This document shows positions 7,655 to 15,578 of a DNA stretch of 28,937 bases, one piece after another. The position numbers were made by a program, and so were the translations under genes. This DNA is from Thiocapsa sp. UBA6158. Lineage in GTDB: Bacteria > Pseudomonadota > Gammaproteobacteria > Chromatiales > Chromatiaceae. The notes beneath the pieces were generated by a model. That model did no database searches. It was not told the origin of the DNA and saw only the letters and a program-made list of their open reading frames with translations. Each line of letters opens with the position of its first letter. Position 1 is the first letter of the stretch. The DNA lies in the NCBI RefSeq assembly GCF_002423035.1, contig NZ_DIUM01000134.1, positions 1-28,937 on the forward strand. The letters are read 5' to 3'.

Positions 7655-8425
7655 TCAGTGCGGCTGCTCCGGACGAAAGCCGAGGATCTGCAACAGCACG
7701 CCCGTCACGGCGCCGCCGAGCATTCCGCCGAGGAATCCGGACGGAACAACGCTCAGGATCTGATTCGCGGAATCCTGCGCGTTGCTGCTCAACAGGGTCG
7801 AGGTCGTGCCGCCGACGATCCACACGCTGGCCCCGACCACGGCGGCGATCAGTCCAGCGACCACGGGGGCCGACAAGACCGCCGGAAACCAGCGTGCGCT
7901 GTACGCGACCAACCAGCGTTCCGAGACCTGGAAGAAGGTCCCGACCAATGCCACCACCCCCGCCGAGAGCACGAACATGCTGAACCGGCTGCCGAGCGAA
8001 TCAAACATGAGCGCCATGATGCCGCCAGCCAAGACGCCGGCAATCAGGCCCGTTAGCGTCTCGGCAAGCGGCCGCCCTCCGCCGGTGATCATCCAGGCGT
8101 AGAAAATGCCGGCGATGACCCCGCCCGCACCCGCCGTCCCGGCGATCCATCGCAGCTCCACGGTCTGGCCGCTGACGATTAAATAACCGATGGACGCCAG
8201 AACGCCGGCCATGGCACCCATCAGCGCGACCGGCATTGCGCTGTAGAAGGCCGATGTCGTCATCGCCGCTGCCGCCGCCGCGATCACCAAAGGCTGCCAG
8301 CCTGTCAGCCCCAGAACAGCGAGGACCTGGTAGAGACCGCCGAACAAGGCGCCGAACAGCGCCCCCGCGAGACCCCAGATGAAGAGTGTCGTAATGATGG
8401 ATGCAATCTTGTCCTTCGCTCGCAT
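7655..8425 (-). CDS. Gly/Ala-rich polytopic membrane protein, unknown
   Basis: A 256-aa protein with about seven or eight hydrophobic segments rich in Gly and Ala (such as GALFGALFGG, GLIAGVLAGGIMAL and GFLGGMLGGAVTGVLLQ), and few charged residues apart from the N-terminus and a WLVAYSARW loop near residue 170. GAGGTGAT directly before ATG 8425 is a good ribosome-binding site. Repeated GxxxG-type helices suggest tight helix packing, as in channels or small transporters, but no transport signature is seen. I do not recognise the family. The 283-nt spacer to the divergent gene at 8709 must hold promoters for both. Confidence 0.75.
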   Translation of the reverse strand: MRAKDKIASIITTLFIWGLAGALFGALFGGLYQVLAVLGLTGWQPLVIAAAAAAMTTSAFYSAMPVALMGAMAGVLASIGYLIVSGQTVELRWIAGTAGAGGVIAGIFYAWMITGGGRPLAETLTGLIAGVLAGGIMALMFDSLGSRFSMFVLSAGVVALVGTFFQVSERWLVAYSARWFPAVLSAPVVAGLIAAVVGASVWIVGGTTSTLLSSNAQDSANQILSVVPSGFLGGMLGGAVTGVLLQILGFRPEQPH

Positions 8426-8708
8426 ATCACCTCGGTGAAACGGTTCGATCTTGTTCTTGAAATCACACGGGACCCCTCATCGCGACGGCGACCTACCGGA
8501 CGACACCTGGATGGATACGGTCATTGCGTGCGCAGCCGAGAACGCCACTATAGTCCAGTGGCGCCCGAGGTCATAGGCTCGCTGCCGAACCGGCACGGCA
8601 GAGTTCGCGATCGCGTCCCGGAGACGCCGGATCATCGAGGATCAAGATTGCGCACCCGGCGGAAAACCGGTATCACTCCACTTTCCCGCCCAGGACCTCG
8701 ACCCAGGC

Positions 8709-9701
8709 ATGCCCACACAACCCAAAAACGGCGCGCGGCGCATCATCCTCGACGAGGAGCGCGTCTTTTACGACGGCTACTGGATCAAGTCCTACAAGCC
8801 GCCCGGCGATACGCTCGAGACCAAACGACGCCTGATCCAAGCGCTCACCCGACGTTTGTTCAATCACGTCGAGCACGGCATCAACATCCCGGGCTCCCGG
8901 CTGGAGGAGGCGCGCGCGGCCTATACCTCGGAAACCGATCCGGAGCGCAAGCGGGTCAACGGGGCCATGCTGGCAGGCGCGCTCTTCAACCGGGCCGCGG
9001 ATATCTTCACTTGCCTCGTCGACCTGCAATCCGCCGGGGTCGAGATCGGCCCCGACAGCAGCCTGATGCGCGACTGCGGAGATTGCCTGCTCGAAGCCTT
9101 GGAGCTCGGAAAGATGGTCCGGCATCGCAGCGGCGACGAGGGGATCGACGAGCTCTGGGGCGAGCCGTTCAAGGCATTCTCGATGACCATCGAGGACTTC
9201 TACGACAGCCGTTACCTCAAGATCGCGATGACCATGCGCGATATCGATCACATCGCGACGGTACTGAAGGACACCTTTGCGTGCAGTTGCCAGATGACCG
9301 ACATCGACCCGAAGATCGACGCCTTGGCCGACGCAGCCAAACGCAAGTGCGAGATCCTGCGTACCGACCCGGCGATTTTCGATGTCTGGCCGACCTTCGC
9401 GGTCGCGATGGATCGACTCGCTCGAATGGCCCCGGTGCTGCCCTGCGACGCGAGCGCCACGGCCACGCGCGAGGCGATGGACGCTGTCGCACTGTTGCGT
9501 GACGGAACCGAGCTGATCGGCTCCATCGTACGCGCACGGGTGCCGATGCCCAAAAGCACGCTTGAATTTATCGATCGCTGCGCTCTGTTTAGGCTGAATT
9601 TTTTCGGTTCTCCTTCGAGCCCGACCGACGCCCAGACCGAGCGCCTCCCGCCCGCATCATACCGGGAAGACCGCCTCGAGGTGCATGAGCGAGCGCTTTG
9701 A
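8709..9701 (+). CDS. Unrecognised 330-aa soluble protein
   Basis: A mostly helical, soluble protein with no signal peptide or membrane segment. Visible features are an N-terminal RIILDEERVFYDGYWIKSY segment, a helical core with repeated acidic and basic stretches, a cysteine-bearing segment FACSCQMTDID near residue 195, and a C-terminal tail rich in Pro, Arg and Glu. Codon use looks native. ATG 8709 has only a weak upstream purine stretch. The gene stands alone on its strand, divergent from the membrane protein at 7655-8425 and 35 bases before the YqiA-like gene. I cannot assign a family or function. It could be a lineage-restricted protein of purple sulfur bacteria. Confidence 0.75.
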   Translation: MPTQPKNGARRIILDEERVFYDGYWIKSYKPPGDTLETKRRLIQALTRRLFNHVEHGINIPGSRLEEARAAYTSETDPERKRVNGAMLAGALFNRAADIFTCLVDLQSAGVEIGPDSSLMRDCGDCLLEALELGKMVRHRSGDEGIDELWGEPFKAFSMTIEDFYDSRYLKIAMTMRDIDHIATVLKDTFACSCQMTDIDPKIDALADAAKRKCEILRTDPAIFDVWPTFAVAMDRLARMAPVLPCDASATATREAMDAVALLRDGTELIGSIVRARVPMPKSTLEFIDRCALFRLNFFGSPSSPTDAQTERLPPASYREDRLEVHERAL

Positions 9702-9736
9702 GGCAGTTCACCCGGCGCCGCGAAGACACAGACGAC

Positions 9737-10354
9737 ATGCTCGTATATATCCACGGACTCAACAGCTCGAGCCGATCCTTCAAGGCCAATCGCCTTCGCG
9801 AGCGCTTGGCCCCGCATCCGGTCGTCGCCGTCGACTACCCGGCGCACCGCCCGGCGGATGCCGTCGCCGTGTTATCGGACTTCTTCGCCAGGCTTCTCGG
9901 GCAGCACGAAGGCATCGCACCCGCCGTGGTCGGGAGTTCCATGGGCGGCTTCTACAGCCAATACCTGGCCCGCCGATTTCGATTCTCGCATCTGTACATG
10001 ATCAATCCGGCACTCACACCCTGGAGCCTGTTCCGAGCACACATCGGCGAGATCATGACCACGGCCCACGGTGAGCACTATCGGGTCACCGAGGACCTGA
10101 TCGAGAACACCCGACCCTACGGCATTGCGGATCCCTGCGACGACACGCCGAGCACCCTGTTCCTGGAGCGCGGCGACGAGGTCATCGATGCCCGTATCGC
10201 CGAGCGCATCTATACCGGATGCGGCCGCCTCATGGTCTGGGAAGGGGGAGATCACGCGTTTCAGCATCTCGACGATGCGATCGAAACGATCCGGGACCAT
10301 CTCGACGGCCTCGAGCGGAACAGTGCCTCGATGCCGGCCGGCGCGCCTTTGTGA
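9737..10354 (+). CDS. YqiA/UPF0227-family alpha/beta-hydrolase
   Basis: Small cytosolic esterase of the YqiA type, 205 aa. It has the strand and oxyanion segment MLVYIHGLNSS at the N-terminus, nucleophile elbow GSSMGG with Ser68, a likely acid Asp147 in ERGDEV, and catalytic His173 in GGDHAF. The E. coli homologue YqiA hydrolyses short acyl-CoA or ester substrates in vitro; its natural substrate is unclear. ATG 9737 begins exactly at the family N-terminus. The frame is open 13 codons upstream to 9698, but that stretch has no homology-like features and overlaps the preceding gene. The gene is convergent with the TraB gene, 15 bases away. Confidence 0.85.
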   Translation: MLVYIHGLNSSSRSFKANRLRERLAPHPVVAVDYPAHRPADAVAVLSDFFARLLGQHEGIAPAVVGSSMGGFYSQYLARRFRFSHLYMINPALTPWSLFRAHIGEIMTTAHGEHYRVTEDLIENTRPYGIADPCDDTPSTLFLERGDEVIDARIAERIYTGCGRLMVWEGGDHAFQHLDDAIETIRDHLDGLERNSASMPAGAPL

Positions 10355-10369
10355 TCTAACGGCAAGACG

Positions 10370-11575
10370 TCAGGGGACTCCGACACGAAACAACTGATCC
10401 ACAATATGAAAGCCCGCGACGTAGGTGCCGATCCCGGAGCCGAGGGTACTGAAGAGAAACACCAGAAAGACCCGGGCGACACGGTTGTGCCACCAGCCGC
10501 GCAAGGTCACGACGTCCAGACGCAGCCGGCCGAAATCCGATACTCGGGGTTTGCGCATCGAAAGCTCGACCGCACCCGTCACCATACCGGCACCGATGGT
10601 CGGATTCAGCGATGTCAGCGGCGCGGCGAGAAACGCCGCAACCACCGTCAGGGGGTGTCCGCCGGCCAACAAGGCGCCCAAGGCGGAAAGCCCCCCGTTG
10701 ATGAGGACCCAGGCGGCGACCAGCCCCCACCCCAAGCTGGTGCTCTGCGAAAAGCCGAAGGCGAAACCACCCAGGATCAGGGCGACCAGGCCCCACGACA
10801 GGATGCGCGGCCAACGGCTCGGCGGCGGGATCTCCTCGAGCGCTCGCGTGACCGCGGCGGGGTCGGTGGCGTCCGTCTCCAACGCCTCGGCGATGCCCTT
10901 GAGGTGTCCGGCACCCACGACGGCCAAGACCCGTTTCACGCCGGCCCGCGCAGGCTCGCTGCGCAGCTTCGCAGCCATGTAGCGGTCGCGCTCCTCGATC
11001 AGGGGCACGAACAAATCCCGCCGATCGTGGGCAAACTCGGCAAATGTCGTCTCCAGGACGTCACCCTCCTTGAGCCGCTCGATCTCCTCCTCGCTGACCT
11101 TCTCCGAGGTCAGCATCGCGGCCAAGAGCCCCGTGAACAGCGTGTAACGCTTCCACCAGCCGAGATTGGCCGAGATGCGTTTCAGGGTGACGCCGATCTC
11201 CCGATCGATCAACAGGACCGGAAGACCCATCTCTTTGGCGACACGGACCGCGGCGCGCTGCTCCGCACCGGGCTCGATCCCGAACTGATCGGCCAAACGT
11301 TGCTGGTAGGCCGACAAGGCGAGATTCGCGACCACCATGTAGACGCGCCGCTGGCGGATGACCGAAAAGAGGTCCATCTCCGACAGCGACTTGGGATCCA
11401 TCAAGGCGCTGAAACGACTGCGACACAGCTCCACCGCCACCGCGTCGTAATCCCCGCTCTGCAACAGGGCGCGGACCTCTTCCTCGCTGGCGCGCGAAAC
11501 GTGGGCGGTTCCGAGAAGTGTGAGTCGCACATCGGCAACAGCGATCTCGCGTTTCGGCTCGATGGATTCAGGCAT
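10370..11575 (-). CDS. TraB/PrgY-family membrane protein
   Basis: A 401-aa protein of the TraB family (pheromone shutdown/TIKI-like fold), related to GumN and TIKI proteases. The N-terminal domain has the signature LLGTAHVS (residues 20-27), the conserved VAVELCRSRF (47-56), and VVGAGHLKGI (219-228), whose histidines are the likely metal or catalytic residues. The C-terminal third (about 258-400) contains four to five membrane helices. The frame is open upstream to 11791, but ATG 11575 is where family similarity starts; there is only a weak ribosome-binding site. Bacterial full-length members are mostly uncharacterised. The gene is divergent from a lipoprotein gene. Confidence 0.85.
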   Translation of the reverse strand: MPESIEPKREIAVADVRLTLLGTAHVSRASEEEVRALLQSGDYDAVAVELCRSRFSALMDPKSLSEMDLFSVIRQRRVYMVVANLALSAYQQRLADQFGIEPGAEQRAAVRVAKEMGLPVLLIDREIGVTLKRISANLGWWKRYTLFTGLLAAMLTSEKVSEEEIERLKEGDVLETTFAEFAHDRRDLFVPLIEERDRYMAAKLRSEPARAGVKRVLAVVGAGHLKGIAEALETDATDPAAVTRALEEIPPPSRWPRILSWGLVALILGGFAFGFSQSTSLGWGLVAAWVLINGGLSALGALLAGGHPLTVVAAFLAAPLTSLNPTIGAGMVTGAVELSMRKPRVSDFGRLRLDVVTLRGWWHNRVARVFLVFLFSTLGSGIGTYVAGFHIVDQLFRVGVP

Positions 11576-11649
11576 TGCTTTTAAGGATCGATCAGGGGCA
11601 GTCGAATCGGTCCTGAATGATACCGCAGATCCAGGTGTGTGCCCCGGCG

Positions 11650-11679
11650 TTGGTCGCGCCCGGGGGCTTGGCTTATCAT
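11650..11679 (+). promoter_or_regulatory. Candidate sigma70 promoter for lipoprotein-permease pair
   Basis: TTGGTC (11650-11655) and TATCAT (11674-11679) are separated by 18 bases in the divergent spacer. Transcription would start near 11686, which argues against the in-frame ATGs at 11686 and 11689 and for a start at 11725. Prediction from consensus only. Confidence 0.4.
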
Positions 11680-11724
11680 CCTCGGATGATGCACACCCAC
11701 GCAAGATCGATCCCCGGGGGCGCG

Positions 11725-12213
11725 ATGGCTCAACCGAAAGGTTCAAGGCACCGGCCGCAAGCGCCCGGGCAAACGAGGCGCTCGAGCGCACTGATCATGC
11801 TTGCAGTGCTCCTGACAGGCCTATCGGGCGTCGGCTGCGCAGTCGTCGAGAAGGACCGTCGCGCCGTCGCACTCCAAGCCGCCACCAACGGCTATCAATC
11901 CGCACTGCGCTGGGGTTACGACGAGACGGTGCTCGGGTTCCTGCATCCGGATCAACGCAAGACCGGGGAGCTCCCGGAGGTCTTCGCGGAGCTGCGCGTG
12001 ACAGGCTACGACGTGACCCAGCCGCCGGTCATCCAGGCCGACGGGAGCGCCAATCAGGTGGTCGTCATCGACTACCTGTTCGAGGACGCCCAAGTCGTCA
12101 AACAGCTCACCGACCGACAGGTCTGGCGGTGGGACGCGGCGACCAACACCTGGTGGCTGCACTCGGGCCTACCCCGGTTTGCAGCCCCCGGAACGCACCG
12201 CGTAGCCCGATAG
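11725..12213 (+). CDS. Putative lipoprotein, unknown function
   Basis: A 162-aa protein with a basic N-region (RRSS), a hydrophobic stretch and a lipobox-like LSGVGC, with the lipidated cysteine at 38. Gly at -3 is not ideal, so lipidation is probable rather than certain. The mature part alternates helix and strand and ends with a Trp-rich segment (VWRWDAATNTWWLHSGLP). Aromatic residues and size would fit a small cone-shaped NTF2-like domain, but this is a guess. ATG 11725 follows a GGGGG stretch. It is separated by eight bases from the permease gene that follows, so the two are probably co-transcribed. Confidence 0.7.
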   Translation: MAQPKGSRHRPQAPGQTRRSSALIMLAVLLTGLSGVGCAVVEKDRRAVALQAATNGYQSALRWGYDETVLGFLHPDQRKTGELPEVFAELRVTGYDVTQPPVIQADGSANQVVVIDYLFEDAQVVKQLTDRQVWRWDAATNTWWLHSGLPRFAAPGTHRVAR

Positions 12214-12221
12214 CGCGGCGC

Positions 12222-13289
12222 ATGGGCCCCGTTCCTCTCTTCGGCCCCGCCACCCGCGTCCTGATCACCGCAGCGGCCTTCATTGTCGTTGTCGCCGGGA
12301 TGCGGGCGGCGTCGTCCTTGGTCACGCCCTTTCTGCTCGCCGTCTTTATCGCCGTGATCGCAACACCGCCACTGCGCGCGCTGCGCAGTCGGGGGGTGCC
12401 GAACTGGGCCGCGATGCTGCTGGTCGTCCTGGCGATCGCCGGTCTCGGCAGCGTACTCGCGATCCTGGTCGCGGGGTCGCTTGACGGTTTCAGGGCCAGC
12501 CTCCCGGAGTACCAGGATCGCCTCAAGCTGCTCGTCGACGACCTTGCACGATGGCTCGACGGCGTCGGCCTGCATACCTCGCGGGAAGCCCTGCAAACCT
12601 ATGTCGATCCCGCACGCGTCTTGGGGATGGCGGGAGACCTGGTGTCGGGACTCAGCGGCGTGCTCGCCAATGCCTTTCTCATCCTGCTGACCGTGGTCTT
12701 CATCCTGCTCGAAGCAGCCGGGTTGCCGGCCAAGCTGCGGGCCGCAGTCACCTCGCCCGAGACATCGACCGAACGGATGCATGTCGTCCTCGACAGCATC
12801 AACCGCTATATGGGCATCAAGAGCCTGACCAGCGCGGGCACCGGCCTCGTGATCTGGGCGTGGCTGACGATCCTCGGGGTGGACTATGCGGTCCTCTGGG
12901 CCTTGACCGCCTTTCTGCTGAATTTCGTCCCCACGATCGGCTCCATCCTGGCCGCGATTCCGGCGATGTTGCTCGCACTCGTTCAGATCGACCTTCAGAG
13001 TGCACTGCTTGTTGCGGTGGGCTATTTGGTGGTGAACACCTTGGTCGGGAGCATCCTGGAGCCGAAAATCATGGGACACGGGCTCGGCCTCTCCACCTTA
13101 GTGGTCTTCGTCTCGTTGGTGTTCTGGGGATGGGTTCTCGGACCGGTCGGCATGTTTCTGTCCGTGCCCCTGACCATGTCGCTGAAGATCGCGCTGGACG
13201 CCAACCCCCAGACCCGTCCGATCGCGATCATGCTGGGGCCCGAGATCAGAGAGCCACCTCGAAACCGCCCGATCGGCCCTTCCGATTGA
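12222..13289 (+). CDS. AI-2E/PerM-family inner-membrane permease
   Basis: A 355-aa polytopic membrane protein of the AI-2 exporter/PerM (UPF0118) family. It has paired N-terminal helices (residues 10-30 and 33-50), a soluble amphipathic segment (about 85-135), then helices leading to the diagnostic C-terminal region with LEPKIMGHGLGLS and VFWGWVLGPVGMFLSVPLT. Family members have been linked to autoinducer-2 export, Na+/H+ exchange or permease-like stress functions, so the substrate is open. ATG 12222 comes eight bases after the lipoprotein stop codon and has no clear site of its own, suggesting translational coupling. The second 85-bp element lies 48 bases beyond the stop. Confidence 0.9.
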   Translation: MGPVPLFGPATRVLITAAAFIVVVAGMRAASSLVTPFLLAVFIAVIATPPLRALRSRGVPNWAAMLLVVLAIAGLGSVLAILVAGSLDGFRASLPEYQDRLKLLVDDLARWLDGVGLHTSREALQTYVDPARVLGMAGDLVSGLSGVLANAFLILLTVVFILLEAAGLPAKLRAAVTSPETSTERMHVVLDSINRYMGIKSLTSAGTGLVIWAWLTILGVDYAVLWALTAFLLNFVPTIGSILAAIPAMLLALVQIDLQSALLVAVGYLVVNTLVGSILEPKIMGHGLGLSTLVVFVSLVFWGWVLGPVGMFLSVPLTMSLKIALDANPQTRPIAIMLGPEIREPPRNRPIGPSD

Positions 13290-13337
13290 TGGCGCCCGCA
13301 GGTGCCCTCGGCGAGGCGACGGAGCCGCGGAATACCT

Positions 13338-13422
13338 TAAACCGCGCAGACTTCGACGATCGGCAAGTCTGCCGGGGCCGATCCCATCCAACAACATCGC
13401 ATGGGACGCTCAGCGCGGTTTA
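13338..13422 (+). repeat. 85-bp inverted-repeat-ended element, copy 2
   Basis: Same length, orientation, terminal repeats (TAAACCGCGC at 13338-13347, GCGCGGTTTA at 13413-13422) and core offset as copy 1 at 42-126. The flanking T/A pair extends the inverted repeat to 11 bp at 13337 and 13423. Sequence between the ends and core has diverged. This copy has an internal stem not seen in copy 1: GCAGACTT (13346-13353) with AAGTCTGC (13365-13372). It sits between two convergent genes, and its last three bases form the stop codon of the SMR gene. Confidence 0.8.
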
Positions 13423-13746
13423 AGGCCCGGAAACCAGCTTCAACCCGACGATGCCGAGCACGATCATTCCGACGAAGACAAAGCGCAGCAGGGTGGCCGG
13501 CTCGGCGAAGAGGACGATTCCGATGGCAAAGGCCCCGACGGCACCGATCCCCGTCCAGACGGCATAGGCGGTTCCCATCGGAATGCTTTTCTGCGCGACG
13601 AGCAAGCAGGCGCCGCTCGCCACGATGCAAAAGACGGCGAATCCGATCCAGCCCCAACGCAGGCCGTCATCCGTCATCCCGAGTTTCAAGCCGACGGGCC
13701 AACCCCATTCAAAGATACCGGCAACGACGAGATAGAGCCAAGCCAT
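13420..13746 (-). CDS. SMR-family exporter, Gdx/SugE subtype
   Basis: A 108-aa, four-helix small multidrug resistance protein that would work as a dual-topology dimer exchanging protons for a cation. The essential glutamate is Glu13 (AGIFEWGWP), and the segment PMGTAYAVWTGIGAVGAF is nearly the SugE/Gdx signature, pointing to guanidinium export rather than broad drug efflux. ATG 13746 starts the first helix; the frame is open upstream to 13872, but that stretch crosses a terminator. The ribosome-binding site is weak. I looked for a guanidine riboswitch upstream and saw none. The stop codon lies inside the 85-bp element. Confidence 0.88.
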   Translation of the reverse strand: MAWLYLVVAGIFEWGWPVGLKLGMTDDGLRWGWIGFAVFCIVASGACLLVAQKSIPMGTAYAVWTGIGAVGAFAIGIVLFAEPATLLRFVFVGMIVLGIVGLKLVSGP

Positions 13747-13819
13747 GAGCGATCCGGACCGACATATCTCCACACGAGGGTGCGGCGATCGCCGAGTCTC
13801 GAGTGATGGTGAATGAAAC

Positions 13820-13851
13820 AAGCCGCCCCCGGAACGACATCGGGGCGGCTT
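13820..13851 (-). terminator. Terminator between lipoprotein and SMR genes
   Basis: AAGCCGCCCC (13820-13829) and GGGGCGGCTT (13842-13851) form a 10-bp perfect stem with a 12-base loop. On the - strand it is followed by a T-rich stretch (TTGTTTCATT) and lies about 60 bases after the stop of the lipoprotein gene, so it most likely terminates that transcript and separates it from the SMR gene. Confidence 0.65.
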
Positions 13852-13913
13852 TCTCGCGACGAAGGCGAGCACGCGTGAGTACGCCGCCCGGACGGGTGGG
13901 ACGCACCGGCGGC

Positions 13914-14327
13914 TTAGGCGTGAGAGAACATGGCCTCCAATCGCTCGATCTCGGCACGCAATGCGGCGGAGTGTGAATCCTTCATGGCCGACAGCCGATC
14001 CATCAGCTCACGCGCCATCTCCTCCTTGTCCTTCGCAATGAAGCCCTTGACCTGATCGATCATCTCCTTGGCTTCCTTATCGGCGCGATCATGCACCGAC
14101 TCGGCGCGCTTGATCGCCGAAACCGCCGCCTCCGAGGCCGCATCCTTGGTTTTGCTCGCCGTCTCGCCGACAGGATCCTTGGCCGCCTCGAGCGCTTGCT
14201 CGAGCATTCTCGACTCCTCTGCGGGCGGCGCGGCGGCCTCTTCGACCGGCGCTTGGTCCTGCCCGCAGGCGACCAGAACCATGGCCGCAGATGACACCAT
14301 GACGGCCGATAAAATGCGCCTCTTCAT
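13914..14327 (-). CDS. Small Ala/Lys/Glu-rich lipoprotein
   Basis: A 137-aa protein with signal MKRRILSAVMVSSAAMVLVAC. The lipobox LVAC puts the lipidated cysteine at 21, followed by Gly-Gln, so outer-membrane sorting is likely. The mature protein begins with an acidic Ala/Pro linker, then a long charged helix (about 38-137) rich in Ala, Lys and Glu with heptad-like spacing, suggesting a coiled coil. Function is unknown; it resembles structural or stress-related lipoproteins in composition only. A TATACT hexamer lies upstream on the - strand near 14361-14366 as a possible -10 box, but without a good -35. A terminator follows. Confidence 0.8.
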   Translation of the reverse strand: MKRRILSAVMVSSAAMVLVACGQDQAPVEEAAAPPAEESRMLEQALEAAKDPVGETASKTKDAASEAAVSAIKRAESVHDRADKEAKEMIDQVKGFIAKDKEEMARELMDRLSAMKDSHSAALRAEIERLEAMFSHA

Positions 14328-14546
14328 CTCGGTCGCTCCGTTGTTGTCGACGGGCAGACAGTATACTCAAGCGGCCGGCGCGCACGCAGCTGCTTGGACC
14401 GCTTGCCGCCTCGACCGCGCACCTTTCAGGCATGCGCAGACCGGGCCGGGAAGCCGGGCACGGAGGATAAGGCGGCGCGTGCGCTGTCCGGTCATCGCGA
14501 GCGCGTCGTCACGCATGCCGCCCGTTACACTTGAGGAGCTGTTTGA

Positions 14547-14861
14547 ATGAGCAATCTGCTCGCCGTCTTTTTTCTGCTCTTGCTTGGCTGGTTCTGGCTC
14601 GACACCATGCGTGCGCGCGAGATCGCGACCGAGATCTGCAAGACCGCCTGTCGTCAACGCGAGCTGCAGTTTCTGGATCAAACGGTCGCCCTGCGACGAC
14701 TCGGCCTGGCCTGGCGGTCGGAAGGTTTGAGGCTACGCCGCGTCTATCGTTTCGACTTCAGCGAAGAGGGCGTCGGACGCCGCAGCGGTTATCTGGTGAT
14801 GCGGGGCATGACGCTCGAGGATCTGAGTTTCGGTTTACCCACACAGGCGCAGGACGCGTGA
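14547..14861 (+). CDS. DUF3301-family membrane-anchored protein
   Basis: A 104-aa protein with one N-terminal hydrophobic helix (residues 3-19, LLAVFFLLLLGWFWLD), then a soluble part with ICKTACRQRELQFLDQTVALRRLGL and RVYRFDFSEEGVGRRSGYLVM, the typical DUF3301 pattern of a CxxxC-containing helix followed by a YxFDFS strand. Family members occur in gammaproteobacteria and have no known function. GAGGAG eight bases before ATG 14547 is a strong ribosome-binding site. It stands alone and is convergent with sspB; the 178-nt spacer between them shows no clear terminator. Confidence 0.85.
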   Translation: MSNLLAVFFLLLLGWFWLDTMRAREIATEICKTACRQRELQFLDQTVALRRLGLAWRSEGLRLRRVYRFDFSEEGVGRRSGYLVMRGMTLEDLSFGLPTQAQDA

Positions 14862-15039
14862 ACCGCGCCGGAAAAGCAACACACCGCCCGCACAGTGAGT
14901 CGGGGCGTCGCGTTCACCGAAAAGGCCGCAGCGGACGCGGTTCAGAGTGTTGGGGGGCTGCCGGTTACAGCCGCGGCACGAAGACGACGGATGTGCGAAC
15001 CGGGTTGTGGCGGTCGCAGGGCAAAGTCGCGATGAAAGC

Positions 15040-15546
15040 TTACTTGACGACCTTCAGCGTCGGACCGCCACCCTTTCCTTTTCCCTTGCCTGAAGGCGCC
15101 TTTGGCCCTTGCGGCCCCCGGGGTTCCGGGGGACTCTGGATGCCGAGAGGCCGACCGAGCGATCGTGGTTTGCCGCGCTTCTCCTCGACCCGCGCGGCGG
15201 GGTCCAACTCCGGCTCGGGCTCGCCGGGAAGCGGATAAGCCAGCTCAGGGAAGACCATCCCCTGACCGTTCTCGCGCGTGAAGATCCCCAGCACCGCTTC
15301 GACGGGAAAGTAAACGTCGCGAGCCACACCGCCGAAACGCGCGTTGAACTCGATCTGCTCGTTTCCCAGGACCAGAGCGCGCACCGCGCTCGGCGACAGG
15401 TTGAGCACCAAACGCTCGTCTTCGACGAACTCCCTCGGTGCCTGCACGCCCGGATAACGGACATCCACCACCAAATGCGGCGTCATATCGTTGTCCAGGA
15501 TCCACTCGTAGATCGCCCGGATCAGATAAGGCTTCGTCGATGTCAT
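15040..15546 (-). CDS. sspB: ClpXP adaptor SspB
   Basis: Delivers ssrA-tagged and some other substrates to the ClpXP protease. The 168-aa product has the substrate-binding domain (residues 5-110: PYLIRAIYEWILDN, TPHLVVDV, FNARFGGVARDVYFP, GIFTRENGQGMVF), a flexible Pro/Gly/Lys-rich linker (about 115-160), and the C-terminal ClpX-docking motif PTLKVVK. ATG 15546 is chosen because relatives usually start four residues before PYL. A second in-frame ATG at 15579 overlaps the sspA stop as TGATG and may also be used through coupling. It is the last gene of the petABC-sspAB run. Confidence 0.93.
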   Translation of the reverse strand: MTSTKPYLIRAIYEWILDNDMTPHLVVDVRYPGVQAPREFVEDERLVLNLSPSAVRALVLGNEQIEFNARFGGVARDVYFPVEAVLGIFTRENGQGMVFPELAYPLPGEPEPELDPAARVEEKRGKPRSLGRPLGIQSPPEPRGPQGPKAPSGKGKGKGGGPTLKVVK

Positions 15547-15578
15547 GGTGTGGGTCTCGCTCTGCACCGTGGCGTCCA

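Noticed and set aside
8524..8554. TTGCGT and TATAGT as a promoter for the 330-aa protein
   Set aside because: Spacing of 19 bases is longer than normal and the -35 box is poor; too weak to list.
11520..12221. Upstream extension of the permease frame
   Set aside because: The extension overlaps a lipoprotein gene in another frame and has no membrane segments; the conserved protein begins at 12222.
13747..13910. Guanidine riboswitch ahead of the Gdx/SugE-like gene
   Set aside because: No pair of stem-loops with ACGR loops and no ykkC-like structure seen; the one clear hairpin is the terminator of the upstream gene.
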